From contig NZ_CP019437.1 of NCBI RefSeq assembly GCF_001940525.2, forward strand, positions 1,028,501 to 1,092,500: DNA of 64,000 nt, read 5' to 3'. A program made the position numbers and the translations under genes. Below are positions 39,147-46,844 of this stretch, piece by piece (the stretch's first letter is position 1; the number at the start of each line of letters is the position of its first letter). The stretch comes from Thioclava nitratireducens. Its GTDB lineage: Bacteria; Pseudomonadota; Alphaproteobacteria; Rhodobacterales; Rhodobacteraceae. The notes beneath the pieces were generated by a model. The model did not search any database. It was not told the DNA's origin and saw nothing but the letters and a program-made list of their open reading frames with translations.

Positions 39147-39200
39147 TGCCTTTACCGAACGCGGGAGCTCCGCGTTCGTCGTCATTCTTGGGAGGAAACA

Positions 39201-40241
39201 ATGACGCATAAACTGACGAAACGTGCTTTCCTGGGCTCCGCCGCCGCGGTGGGGGCGACCCTTGCGATGCCTGCGATCCCGGCACGGGCCGAGGGCGTGG
39301 ACCTCGTCCTGTCGAGCTGGTTGCCGCCGCGCCACCCGATCGTGGTGGACGCGATCAAGCCCTGGGCGAAGGACATCGAGAAAGCGACCGAGGGCCGCGT
39401 GCGCATCCGCGTGCTCGCCAAGCCGCTGGGCTCGCCGCCAGCGCATTTCGACATGGCGCGCGATGGCGTGGCCGACATCACCTACGGTCTGCACAGCTTC
39501 ACGCAGGATGACCGCTTCAAGAATTCGCGCGTTGGCCAGTTCAGCTTCCTCGGCAATGATGCCGTGTCGATGTCGGAAGCCTTCTGGACCGTCTATACCG
39601 AGAAGCTCGGCGCCGAGAAGGAACATGCCGGCACCCATCTGCTGGGCCTGTTCAACCATGGCCCCGGGATGGTCCACAACAACAAGCGTCCGATCAACAA
39701 GATCGAAGACCTGCAGGGTCTGAAGATGCGTGTGCCGGGCGGCTACATCGCCGATCTGATGAGCCATTTCGGCGTCGAGACGATCTTCACCCCCTCGGGC
39801 GAAGTCTATGAAAAGCTCTCGCGCGGCGTCGTCGATGGCGTGACCTTCCCCTATGACGCGATCGCCTCGTTCAACCTCGCGGATTACCTGAAATACACCA
39901 CCACGATCCCGGGCGGCATCTACAACACCACTTGGTTCCTGGTGATGAATTCCGGCAAGTGGGACGCGATTTCCCCGGCCGATCAGGAGGCGATCAACAA
40001 GCTCTCCGGGCTCGCCTTCGCAACCCGCGTCGGCAAAGCGTGGAACGGCGCGGACGAGCGCGGCAAGAAGGCAGCGAAAGAGGGTGGCATGGTCGCCGAG
40101 ACCGCGCCGCAGGGCGTGCTCGACGCGATCAAGCAAGAGGCCAGCGTGCTAGAAGGGCAGTGGGCCGACAGCCTGGGCGGCGACTATGACGGTCGCGCCG
40201 CGCTTGCCGAGTTCCGCAAGATGACGGGCGTGGACGTATGA
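39201..40241 (+). CDS. TRAP transporter substrate-binding protein (DctP), homogentisate cluster
   Basis: 346-residue periplasmic binding protein. It has a signal sequence with KRAFLGSAAAVGATLAMPAIPARA (twin-basic KR, possibly Tat). The mature DctP fold shows ISPADQEAINKLSG at the C-terminal lobe and the MRVPGG segment carrying the Arg that clamps the carboxylate of the ligand. Followed by DctQ and DctM with ATGA overlaps. Since it is co-linear with the aromatic catabolic genes, it probably imports an aromatic or aryl acid; this is inference. Confidence 0.93.
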   Translation: MTHKLTKRAFLGSAAAVGATLAMPAIPARAEGVDLVLSSWLPPRHPIVVDAIKPWAKDIEKATEGRVRIRVLAKPLGSPPAHFDMARDGVADITYGLHSFTQDDRFKNSRVGQFSFLGNDAVSMSEAFWTVYTEKLGAEKEHAGTHLLGLFNHGPGMVHNNKRPINKIEDLQGLKMRVPGGYIADLMSHFGVETIFTPSGEVYEKLSRGVVDGVTFPYDAIASFNLADYLKYTTTIPGGIYNTTWFLVMNSGKWDAISPADQEAINKLSGLAFATRVGKAWNGADERGKKAAKEGGMVAETAPQGVLDAIKQEASVLEGQWADSLGGDYDGRAALAEFRKMTGVDV

Positions 40242-40684
40242 TCGCACGCGGCCGCTTCGTTCTCGAGGCAATCGCCGCGGGCCTGGTGACGGGGTTGATC
40301 CTCGTCACCTGTTTCGACGTGGTCGGCAGGTATCTGTTCAACAACCCGCTGACCGGCGCCTACGAGATCACCCAGGTGCTTCTCGGCGCGCTCGTCTTCG
40401 TCGCGATGCCTCTCACCACGGGCAAGGGAGGCCATGTCGAGGTCGACCTGCTGATGCCGATCCTGCCGCCGGTGCTGCGGCGTATGCTCGGGCGGATCGG
40501 GAGCGCGATCGCGGCGCTCGTCATGCTCTATTTCGCATGGCGGCTGGTGATCCTGACACAGGATCAGTTCCACACGCAGCTCGCGACCTCGGGTCTCGGC
40601 ATCAAACTCTGGTATTTCGGTGTGATCGGCGTACTCAGCTTCGCCGTCTCCGCCCTTGTCGCGGTGCTTCGGAGGCCGGAATGA
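40238..40684 (+). CDS. TRAP transporter small permease (DctQ)
   Basis: 148-residue membrane protein with four helices. The first is IAAGLVTGLILVTCFDVVGRYLFN, with the typical DctQ arrangement (RYLFNNPLTGAYEITQVLLG), and the last is VIGVLSFAVSALVAVLR. It links the binding protein to the large permease. Overlaps dctP and dctM by 4 bases each. Confidence 0.92.
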   Translation: MIARGRFVLEAIAAGLVTGLILVTCFDVVGRYLFNNPLTGAYEITQVLLGALVFVAMPLTTGKGGHVEVDLLMPILPPVLRRMLGRIGSAIAALVMLYFAWRLVILTQDQFHTQLATSGLGIKLWYFGVIGVLSFAVSALVAVLRRPE

Positions 40685-41991
40685 CGATATCTCTCGTGGC
40701 ATTCGCCATACTTCTGGCGCTGGTCTTCCTGCGCGTGCCGATCGCCTTCGCGATGGCGCTTGTCGGCGGGGCCGGGTTCGCATGGATGCGCGGCGCCGAG
40801 GCGGCCGGCTCGATGGTCGGCAGCGCCGTCTTCGAGACCGGGATGAACTATTCGCTTTCGGTCGTGCCGCTCTTCATCTTCATGGGCAATGTGCTGGCCG
40901 GTTCGGGGATCGCCAGCGGTCTCTTCACGGGCGCCGACCGGGTCTTCGGGCGGATGCGTGGCGGGCTCGCGATGGCCACGATCCTCAGCTGCGGCGGCTT
41001 CTCCGCGGTCTGCGGTTCGTCGCTCGCGACCGCGGCCACGATGTCGAAGGTGGCGATGCCCTCGATGCGCCGCTTCGGCTATCACGACTCGCTCGCCACC
41101 GGCGCCATCGCCGCGGGCGGCACGCTGGGCATTCTGATCCCGCCCTCGGTCATCATGATCATCTTCGGTCTTCTGACCGAGAGCGACATCGGCAAGCTGT
41201 TCATCGCGGGGATCGTTCCCGGTGTTCTCGGCATAGGTCTGTATCTCGTGTCGGTCATGGTCGCAGTGCGGCTGAACCCGAAACTCGCCCCGGAAGTGCG
41301 CGAGCCCCTTGCCATGAAGCGGCAGGACATCGTCGGCGTGCTCGCGACGCTCGGGCTGTTCGTCTTCATCATGGTGGGCATCTATGGCGGGTTCTTCACC
41401 CCGATCGAGGCCGCCGGCATGGGCGCGGCTGCGGCCGTCTTGATCGCGGCTGCGGTCGGCGGTCTGAGGCTCGGCGCGCTCTGGCGGGCGCTCACCGATG
41501 CGGCAATCGCCTCCGCGATGATCTTCGCGATCGTCATCGGAGCCGAGATCTTCGGCAATTTCGTCACCTTCGCGGGCCTGCCCGACGCGCTGGCCGAACT
41601 GGTCTACAATCTCGGGCTGGGCGGCTACGAGGTGATCATCATCATCGTACTGATCTACATGCTGCTGGGCATGGTGCTCGAGAGCCTGTCGATGATCCTG
41701 CTGACGGTGCCGATCTTCTACCCGGTGATCTACCAGCTCGATTTCGGTTCAGGGCTTTTGGCCAATCCCGACAATGCGTTGATCTGGTTCGCCGTGATCG
41801 TCGTGGTCGCGACGGAGATCTCGCTGATCACGCCGCCTGTGGGCATGAATGTCTTCGTGCTGCGTTCGGTTCTGCCGGACGTGACGCTGGGCACGATGTT
41901 CCGCGGCATCCTGTGGTTCTGGGTGGCAGATATCGTGCGGATCTCGCTGATCGTGGCCTTCCCGGTGATCTCTCTCTGGCTGGTCGGCTAG
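40681..41991 (+). CDS. TRAP transporter large permease (DctM)
   Basis: 436-residue DctM with about 11-12 helices. It carries the conserved SGSS-like segment CGSSLATAATMSKVAMPSM and the repeat GTLGILIPPSVIMIIFG. It moves the substrate with a Na+ gradient. The ATG at 40681 overlaps the dctQ stop; an upstream extension would overlap dctQ. Its stop overlaps the convergent MarR gene by 4 bases (41988-41991). Confidence 0.93.
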   Translation: MTISLVAFAILLALVFLRVPIAFAMALVGGAGFAWMRGAEAAGSMVGSAVFETGMNYSLSVVPLFIFMGNVLAGSGIASGLFTGADRVFGRMRGGLAMATILSCGGFSAVCGSSLATAATMSKVAMPSMRRFGYHDSLATGAIAAGGTLGILIPPSVIMIIFGLLTESDIGKLFIAGIVPGVLGIGLYLVSVMVAVRLNPKLAPEVREPLAMKRQDIVGVLATLGLFVFIMVGIYGGFFTPIEAAGMGAAAAVLIAAAVGGLRLGALWRALTDAAIASAMIFAIVIGAEIFGNFVTFAGLPDALAELVYNLGLGGYEVIIIIVLIYMLLGMVLESLSMILLTVPIFYPVIYQLDFGSGLLANPDNALIWFAVIVVVATEISLITPPVGMNVFVLRSVLPDVTLGTMFRGILWFWVADIVRISLIVAFPVISLWLVG

Positions 41992-42440
41992 TCCCGCTCG
42001 GGCTCGGTGCGGATATCAAGCTCGAGCGTGTCGATCAGCGCATTCACCCCGGCTTCGAGCCCGGCGCGCGCTTCCTCGGGCAGGGCGGAGAGCATCGTCT
42101 GGGCCCGGGCGTTCACCTTGGGCCGGGCCTCGCCATAAAGCGCACGGCCCGCCTCGGTGCATTCATACTCACGCAGCCGCCGATCGCTGTCGGGCACGAA
42201 GCGCCGGATCAGCCCGCGCGCTTCGAGACGCGCCGCTGCCCGGCTTACCTGAACCTTGTCGAGCGTGGTGCGGCGCGCGATGTCGAGCGATGAAATCCGG
42301 CCGACCCCGTCGAGGATCGACATCAGCCTCCATTCCTCTCGCGTAAGCCCGTATTCGCGCGCATAGACATCCTGGAGATTGCGCGAGAAGGCCTCGGCGG
42401 CGATCGCGAGACGGTAGGGAAAGAATTCCTCGAGCTTCAT
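41988..42440 (-). CDS. MarR-family regulator
   Basis: 150 residues: LTREEWRLMSILDGVGRISSLDIARRTTLDKVQVSRAAARLEARGLIRRF, a standard MarR wHTH, and DSDRRLREYECTEAGRAL in the wing. The start MKLEEFFPYRLAIAAEAFSRNLQDVY is at 42440; the open frame extends to 42608 but without similarity. It has its own promoter with three TTTCAT half-sites at 42476-42502. It converges with dctM, so control of the TRAP operon would be in trans. Confidence 0.88.
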   Translation of the reverse strand: MKLEEFFPYRLAIAAEAFSRNLQDVYAREYGLTREEWRLMSILDGVGRISSLDIARRTTLDKVQVSRAAARLEARGLIRRFVPDSDRRLREYECTEAGRALYGEARPKVNARAQTMLSALPEEARAGLEAGVNALIDTLELDIRTEPERD

Positions 42441-42475
42441 GCGGTGCAAATCCTCCTCGGGGCAGGATGGCAGTG

Positions 42476-42502
42476 TTTCATGTGCAATGAAATGACTTTC
42501 AT
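42476..42502. promoter_or_regulatory. Triple half-site operator upstream of marR
   Basis: TTTCAT (42476-42481), ATGAAA (42487-42492) and TTTCAT (42497-42502) form two overlapping perfect inverted repeats, with 5- and 4-base spacers. It lies 36 bases upstream of the marR ATG, so probably an autoregulatory MarR site. Confidence 0.6.
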
Positions 42503-42528
42503 GAGACCGCTCCCGGCGCGCTCTGCGC

Positions 42529-42984
42529 TCAGATCGGCAGCGGCGCGTCCTGTTTGAACTGGTGCATGACGATCTGGCTCTGCACCCGGGCGACGGTGGG
42601 ATGGGCAAGCAGCACGTCGTGGATCAGCCGATGCAGTGCTGCCAGATCCGCGCAGTAGACGCGCAGCAGATAATCCGCCTCCCCCGTCAGGGTCCAAGCG
42701 GAGGTGATCTCGGGCTGCAAGGAGACGAGGCGCGAGAATTGCTGCGCCGGTTCCGCCCCGTGTCGCTGCATCTGCACCTGCACGAAGGCTTGCACGGCAA
42801 GCCCAAGCCGCGCCGCATCGAGCCGCGCGCCGTAGCCGCGGATCAGCCCCTCGGCCTCGAGCCGCTGCCGCCTCCGCCCCACTTGGCTTGGCGACAGGTT
42901 CAGCCGCTCGCTCAAGTCCTGCGAGGTTAGCTGGGCATTCTGCTGCAGTTCCGCGAGCAGGCGTTTGTCGATATGGTCGATCAT
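42529..42984 (-). CDS. Lrp/AsnC-family regulator of hppD
   Basis: 151 residues. HTH: IDHIDKRLLAELQQNAQLTSQDLSERLNLSPSQVGRRRQRLEAEGLIRGYGARLD, a textbook AsnC start; RAM domain with SAWTLTGEADYLLRVYCADL. ATG 42984 is chosen over an upstream open frame (43071) because family proteins begin at the IDxIDxRLL segment. Divergent from hppD with 133 bases between starts; probably activates or represses hppD in response to tyrosine or phenylalanine. Confidence 0.9.
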   Translation of the reverse strand: MIDHIDKRLLAELQQNAQLTSQDLSERLNLSPSQVGRRRQRLEAEGLIRGYGARLDAARLGLAVQAFVQVQMQRHGAEPAQQFSRLVSLQPEITSAWTLTGEADYLLRVYCADLAALHRLIHDVLLAHPTVARVQSQIVMHQFKQDAPLPI

Positions 42985-43021
42985 GCGGAGATTTAGCGCC
43001 GAATTCCACCTGGATGCAATA

Positions 43022-43031
43022 TTTGCGCAAA
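43022..43031. promoter_or_regulatory. Palindrome in the lrp-hppD divergent promoter
   Basis: A perfect palindrome TTTGCGCAAA sits midway in the 133-base gap, within an A/T-rich context (GCAATATTTGCGCAAAAATT). A related half (TTAGCGCAAA) is found near 43094, just before the hppD start. It fits an Lrp-type site; assignment by position. Confidence 0.45.
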
Positions 43032-43117
43032 AATTGGCGCTCCCATGCGCTACTTCGCGCGGAACGAGCATTCGTCCCAGGTTACCCTCTTCTTAGCGCA
43101 AACAGGAGGAGAAACCC

Positions 43118-44212
43118 ATGGGACCGTTCCCCCACGACGCCCCGCAATCCACCATCACCGAGGAGAATCCCGCTGGCACGGACGGGTTCGAATTCGTCGA
43201 ATTCGCACATCCCGATCCGCAGGAACTGCGCGACCTCTTCGCGAAGATGGGCTATGAGCATGTAGCGAACCACAAATCGAAGCCGGTCGAGCTTTGGCAG
43301 CAGGGCGACATCACCTATGTCATCAACGCTGTCCCCGACAGCTTCGCGGCCCGTTTCGTGGAAGAGCACGGGCCCTGCGCCCCCTCGATGGCATGGCGCG
43401 TCGTCGATGCGCAGCACGCCTTCGATCACGCGGTGAAGAACGGCGCGGAGCCCTACGAGGGCACGGACAAGACCGTCGACTGGCCCGCGATCAAGGGAAT
43501 CGGCGGCAGCCTGATCTATTTCACCGACCAATATTACGACACCTCGCCCTATAACGAGGAATTCGACTGGCTGAAGACGTCGAAGCCGAAGGGCGTGGGC
43601 TTCTATTATCTCGACCACCTGACCCACAATGTCTTCAAGGGCAACATGGACAAGTGGTTCAACTTCTACGGCGATCTTTTCAATTTCCGCGAGATCCGGT
43701 TCTTCGACATCGAGGGAAAATATACCGGCCTCTATTCCCGGGCGCTGACCTCGCCCTGCGGGCGCATCCGCATCCCGATCAACGAGGATCGCGGCGAAAC
43801 CGGCCAGATCGTCTCCTATCTCAAGAAGTACAAGGGCGAGGGCATCCAGCACATCGCCGTGGGCGCGCGCGACATCTACGAGGCGACCGACGCGATCGCC
43901 GATCGCGGGATCCGCTTCATGCCTGCCCCTCCCGAAACCTATTACGAGCTCAGCCATGACCGCGTGACCGGGCATGAGGAGCCGGTCGATCGGATGAAGA
44001 AGCACGGCATCCTGATCGACGGCGAGGGCGTCCTCGGCGGCGGCGAGACCAAGATTCTGTTGCAGATATTCTCGAAGACGGTAATCGGGCCGATTTTCTT
44101 CGAATTCATCCAGCGCAAGGGCGACGATGGGTTCGGCGAAGGCAACTTTAAGGCGCTCTTCGAGTCGATCGAGCGCGAGCAGATCGAAAGCGGCGAACTC
44201 GTCGCCGAATGA
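43118..44212 (+). CDS. hppD: 4-hydroxyphenylpyruvate dioxygenase
   Basis: 364-residue two-domain vicinal oxygen chelate enzyme that converts 4-hydroxyphenylpyruvate to homogentisate. Iron ligands are visible: His in YYLDHLTHNVF, His in EGIQHIAVGARD, Glu in IGPIFFEFIQRKGDDGFGEGNF. Full length. ATG at 43118 follows CAGGAGGAGAAACCC. It supplies homogentisate to hmgA, encoded 9 kb upstream; an Lrp regulator diverges from it. Confidence 0.96.
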   Translation: MGPFPHDAPQSTITEENPAGTDGFEFVEFAHPDPQELRDLFAKMGYEHVANHKSKPVELWQQGDITYVINAVPDSFAARFVEEHGPCAPSMAWRVVDAQHAFDHAVKNGAEPYEGTDKTVDWPAIKGIGGSLIYFTDQYYDTSPYNEEFDWLKTSKPKGVGFYYLDHLTHNVFKGNMDKWFNFYGDLFNFREIRFFDIEGKYTGLYSRALTSPCGRIRIPINEDRGETGQIVSYLKKYKGEGIQHIAVGARDIYEATDAIADRGIRFMPAPPETYYELSHDRVTGHEEPVDRMKKHGILIDGEGVLGGGETKILLQIFSKTVIGPIFFEFIQRKGDDGFGEGNFKALFESIEREQIESGELVAE

Positions 44213-44563
44213 TCGCGCCACAAATCCAAGTTGCGACGGGCAGGCTGGAGCCTGCCCCGTATGCATTTCGGCGGCGCTGCGGACGGAACCTTGCCGCTCA
44301 GCGAAATCCAAAAGCACGCACCACGCCGAGCAGAGCCTGGCGAGCTCGACGATCGGTCGGAGCCGGTTGGGTTGTTTGGGCCCGGGAACCGGCGGCGCCA
44401 TGCAGAAAGTTCGATCAACTCTCCGTTATCGAAGCTGAAGGTCCGGAATTCCTCAGGTGAATGCTGCCGTCTTCCTTTGATAGCAAATAGGTATTCGAGA
44501 GAATTTATTTTTCAAAAAGACTTTCCTGTGCGCCCGGGGCCGGATCGCAAGCCCTCCGGCCCC
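44213..44563. other. Intergenic stretch without a gene, 3' of hppD
   Basis: No credible coding sequence and no clear terminator hairpin with a T-run. The right edge is the CCCC target duplication of the IS407-group element (44560-44563). AT content rises near 44480-44520. Confidence 0.5.
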
Positions 44564-44630
44564 TGACCTGCCCCCCGCGGGATCCCTCAACGTAGTGTAG
44601 AGTCTGCGCCAACTCTGAAGGAGCAGACGA

Positions 44631-44894
44631 ATGCGAAAAAGCCGTTTCACCGAGGCGCAGATTATTGGGATGATCAAGGAGCAGGAGGCAGGCATGCCGA
44701 CAGCTGATGTGTGCCGCAGGCATGGCCTCAGCCCGGCGACCTTTTACAAGTTCAAGGCCAAGTATGGTGGCATGGAGCTCTCCGAGGCAGCCAGGCTGAA
44801 GGCGCTCGAAGACGAAAACGCCAAGCTCAAACGTCTGTTGGCCGACACCATGCTCGACAACGTGGTTCTGAAGGATCTGCTGGGAAAGAACTGA
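44631..44894 (+). CDS. IS3-family transposase OrfA
   Basis: 87-residue HTH protein: [43 protein letters not shown], then a leucine-zipper-like [29 protein letters not shown]. It binds the IS ends and, by -1 frameshifting near GGGAAAGAAC at its end, is fused to OrfB. Confidence 0.92.
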   Translation: MRKSRFTEAQIIGMIKEQEAGMPTADVCRRHGLSPATFYKFKAKYGGMELSEAARLKALEDENAKLKRLLADTMLDNVVLKDLLGKN

Positions 44895-44899
44895 CGACA

Positions 44900-45790
44900 T
44901 TGACCAGGCGGCGAGAGGCGGCGCTCAGGGCGATGCGGGATCATGACATCTCGCAGCGTCGGGCCTGCCAGCTTGTCGGTGTCGACCCCAAGACGGTCCG
45001 GCGCACACGCCCGCCGGACTGCCCCGAGATCCGCGAGGAGATGAAGGAGATCGCCGGGAAGCGGCGCCGGTTTGGCTATCGCCGGATCGGCATCCTGCTT
45101 GAGCGCAAGGGCATGACCATGAACCACAAGAAGCTGTATCGGCTCTATCGCGAGGAAGGGCTATCGGTGAAGCGACGGCGTGGACGCAAGCGGGCTCGCG
45201 GGTCACGCACGCCGATGCCTGCGGCGGCGCATCCCAATGCGCGCTGGTCGCTCGACTTCCTGGCGGACAGCTTCGGCGCCTCGCGCAAGTTCCGTATTTT
45301 GGCCGTGATCGACGATTGTTGCAGAGAGAACCTGTGCCTGGTCGCCGATACCAGTATATCGGGCAAGCGTGTTGCCCGTGAACTCGATGCGCTGGTGCGG
45401 ATCTACGGAAAGCCTGCTTGCATTGTCAGCGACAACGGGACGGAGTTCACCAGCCGGGCCATCCTGAGATGGGCCGACCAGAACGCCATTCCCTGGCACT
45501 ACATCGACCCCGGCAAGCCGCAGCAGAACGCGTTCATCGAGTCCTTCAACGGAAGCCTGCGCGACGAATTATTAAACGAGGAGATCTTCGACACACTGGA
45601 CGATGCCCGGCGCAAGTTGGCGCTCTGGCGCTACGACTACAACGCCGTCAGACCGCACTCGTCTCTGGGAAACCAGACGCCGCTCGAAGCGCGCCGGACG
45701 CTTGAGCAATTTGAGGGCTCCGCGCCCGGCGCGCTTGCCCACAACAACCGATCCGACTACCAATCTCAAACCTGCAGACTCTCGTTATGA
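44900..45790 (+). CDS. IS3-family transposase OrfB (DDE integrase domain)
   Basis: About 296 residues in the -1 frame relative to OrfA. Contains the HTH_21 region [20 protein letters not shown]. The rve catalytic core has [10 protein letters not shown] (Asp), [11 protein letters not shown] (Asp) and [17 protein letters not shown] (Glu), so all three DDE residues are kept. Normally translated as an OrfAB fusion; the TTG at 44900 is an arbitrary internal start. Confidence 0.9.
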   Translation: MTRRREAALRAMRDHDISQRRACQLVGVDPKTVRRTRPPDCPEIREEMKEIAGKRRRFGYRRIGILLERKGMTMNHKKLYRLYREEGLSVKRRRGRKRARGSRTPMPAAAHPNARWSLDFLADSFGASRKFRILAVIDDCCRENLCLVADTSISGKRVARELDALVRIYGKPACIVSDNGTEFTSRAILRWADQNAIPWHYIDPGKPQQNAFIESFNGSLRDELLNEEIFDTLDDARRKLALWRYDYNAVRPHSSLGNQTPLEARRTLEQFEGSAPGALAHNNRSDYQSQTCRLSL

Positions 45791-45844
45791 ACGAGGGCCC
45801 CAAGGGGGGCAGGTCACCCCAATTACAAACAGGCGGAGATTTTC

Positions 45845-46048
45845 ATGACGGAGCCTTCTATCGAAATCGAATACTTGGATGACGGGGCGATCCGACTGCG
45901 CAAAGGCGCGTGGTCGGACAAGGTGCCGCGATCGCAGATTGAGCGCTGGGCGGACCATTATGAGTTGATGCATCGAAATAACAGCAATGCCGGGTATCTC
46001 GAAATGGCCCGCGCGCTGCGGGAAGCCAGGGCGAAGTTTCTGCTTTGA
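45845..46048 (+). CDS. Small hypothetical protein upstream of the LuxR-type domain gene
   Basis: 67 residues, MTEPSIEIEYLDDGAIRLRKGAWSDKV and IERWADHYELMHRNNSNAGYLEMARALREARAKFLL in two parts; not recognised. Acidic start, basic helical end, no signal peptide. ATG 45845 follows GGCGGAGA by 4-6 bases, a good site. It lies 28 bases after the IS and 187 bases before the autoinducer-binding protein gene; a weak AGCGGA/TCCGCT hairpin at about 46053-46077 separates them. Confidence 0.55.
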   Translation: MTEPSIEIEYLDDGAIRLRKGAWSDKVPRSQIERWADHYELMHRNNSNAGYLEMARALREARAKFLL

Positions 46049-46235
46049 TTGGCTGAGCGGACAGAGAAAAATCCGCTGAGAAAAACCTGAAAGAGTGCGC
46101 CGAGGCAGATCAGTTGGGCCTTGTCGGCGTCCGCTCTTTCCTTCCGAATCCACAAATCGTAAGCTTCGGCAAAACGGCTCAGAATACGCCATCGGGATCG
46201 GCGCAAAATAAACTGAACTTGTCAGGAGGCGAAGA

Positions 46236-46709
46236 TTGGATCAGCTGCGTGTAATCGAAGACCGCTTGCAGCGCCTTAATCGGATCACCGATTGGAAATT
46301 CGCCTTGGGTTTGCACATTCGCTTTGCCAATCCGACCCTGAGCTATGTGACCTACCCGAAAGAATGGGTGGATTACTACACCGAAAAACAGCTCGTTTTC
46401 GTGGACCCGACCGTCCGATGGGCGATTTCCAATCAGGGTATTTGCGATTGGGCGGACCTCTCCGACGGCGATGAGAATGACGTGTTCGGCGCCGCTTCGC
46501 GTTTTGGATTGCGTTACGGGAAGGTCATTGCACTTGGGGAACTGGACCGTTCCATTGGCTTCTTTGCCCATCCTTCTCGTCCGATCACACAGGAGGAGAT
46601 CGAGCAGGCTCAATCGCTAATGCAGGAGCTTCACGACGTCACCCGCGATGCGTTGGACATGTCCGAGAAGGAGCTCGAGGAGCTTCGCCAGATCCCGGTG
46701 CTGCCCTAA
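46236..46709 (+). CDS. Stand-alone autoinducer-binding (LuxR N-terminal) domain protein without HTH
   Basis: 157 residues made only of the acyl-homoserine-lactone-binding domain. Ligand residues W44, Y48, D57, P58 and W72 have the spacing known in TraR (W57, Y61, D70, P71, W85), and G91/G95 lie in RFGLRYG. The chain then ends after a helical segment (SEKELEELRQIPVLP); the about 65-residue LuxR-type HTH is absent and no HTH-coding frame follows. Start TTG 46236 has a perfect AGGAGG 6 bases upstream. It may titrate signal or form inactive heterodimers with a full LuxR protein, as TrlR does with TraR (inference). Confidence 0.85.
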   Translation: MDQLRVIEDRLQRLNRITDWKFALGLHIRFANPTLSYVTYPKEWVDYYTEKQLVFVDPTVRWAISNQGICDWADLSDGDENDVFGAASRFGLRYGKVIALGELDRSIGFFAHPSRPITQEEIEQAQSLMQELHDVTRDALDMSEKELEELRQIPVLP

Positions 46710-46844
46710 GCCGGAGTTCTTGGGCCAGACCCCAGAGACCCCAACACCAATGCCAATCTAGCAGAGCCGCAGAGTCTTCTGGGCTGCCCGCGCCCCAGCA
46801 GTTGCGGTGCGGGCAGCCCCCGATGTTGCGAGCGGCGTTTACCG

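Larger units (their letters stand above)
44564..45816 (+). mobile_element. IS3-family (IS407 group) insertion sequence, apparently intact
   Basis: About 1253 bases. Inverted ends TGACCTGCCCCCC at the left and its complement GGGGGGCAGGTCA at the right. Both sides are flanked by CCCC (44560-44563 and 45817-45820), a 4-base target duplication as expected for the IS407 group. Both transposase frames are open. Clean ends suggest recent insertion. Confidence 0.88.

Noticed and set aside
45845..46709. Toxin-antitoxin pair (small gene plus larger gene)
   Set aside because: The larger product is clearly an autoinducer-binding domain, and the genes are separated by 187 bases with a hairpin.
46236..46709. 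Full LuxR regulator split by frameshift
   Set aside because: No HTH-encoding sequence was found in any frame downstream of 46709 before dabA.
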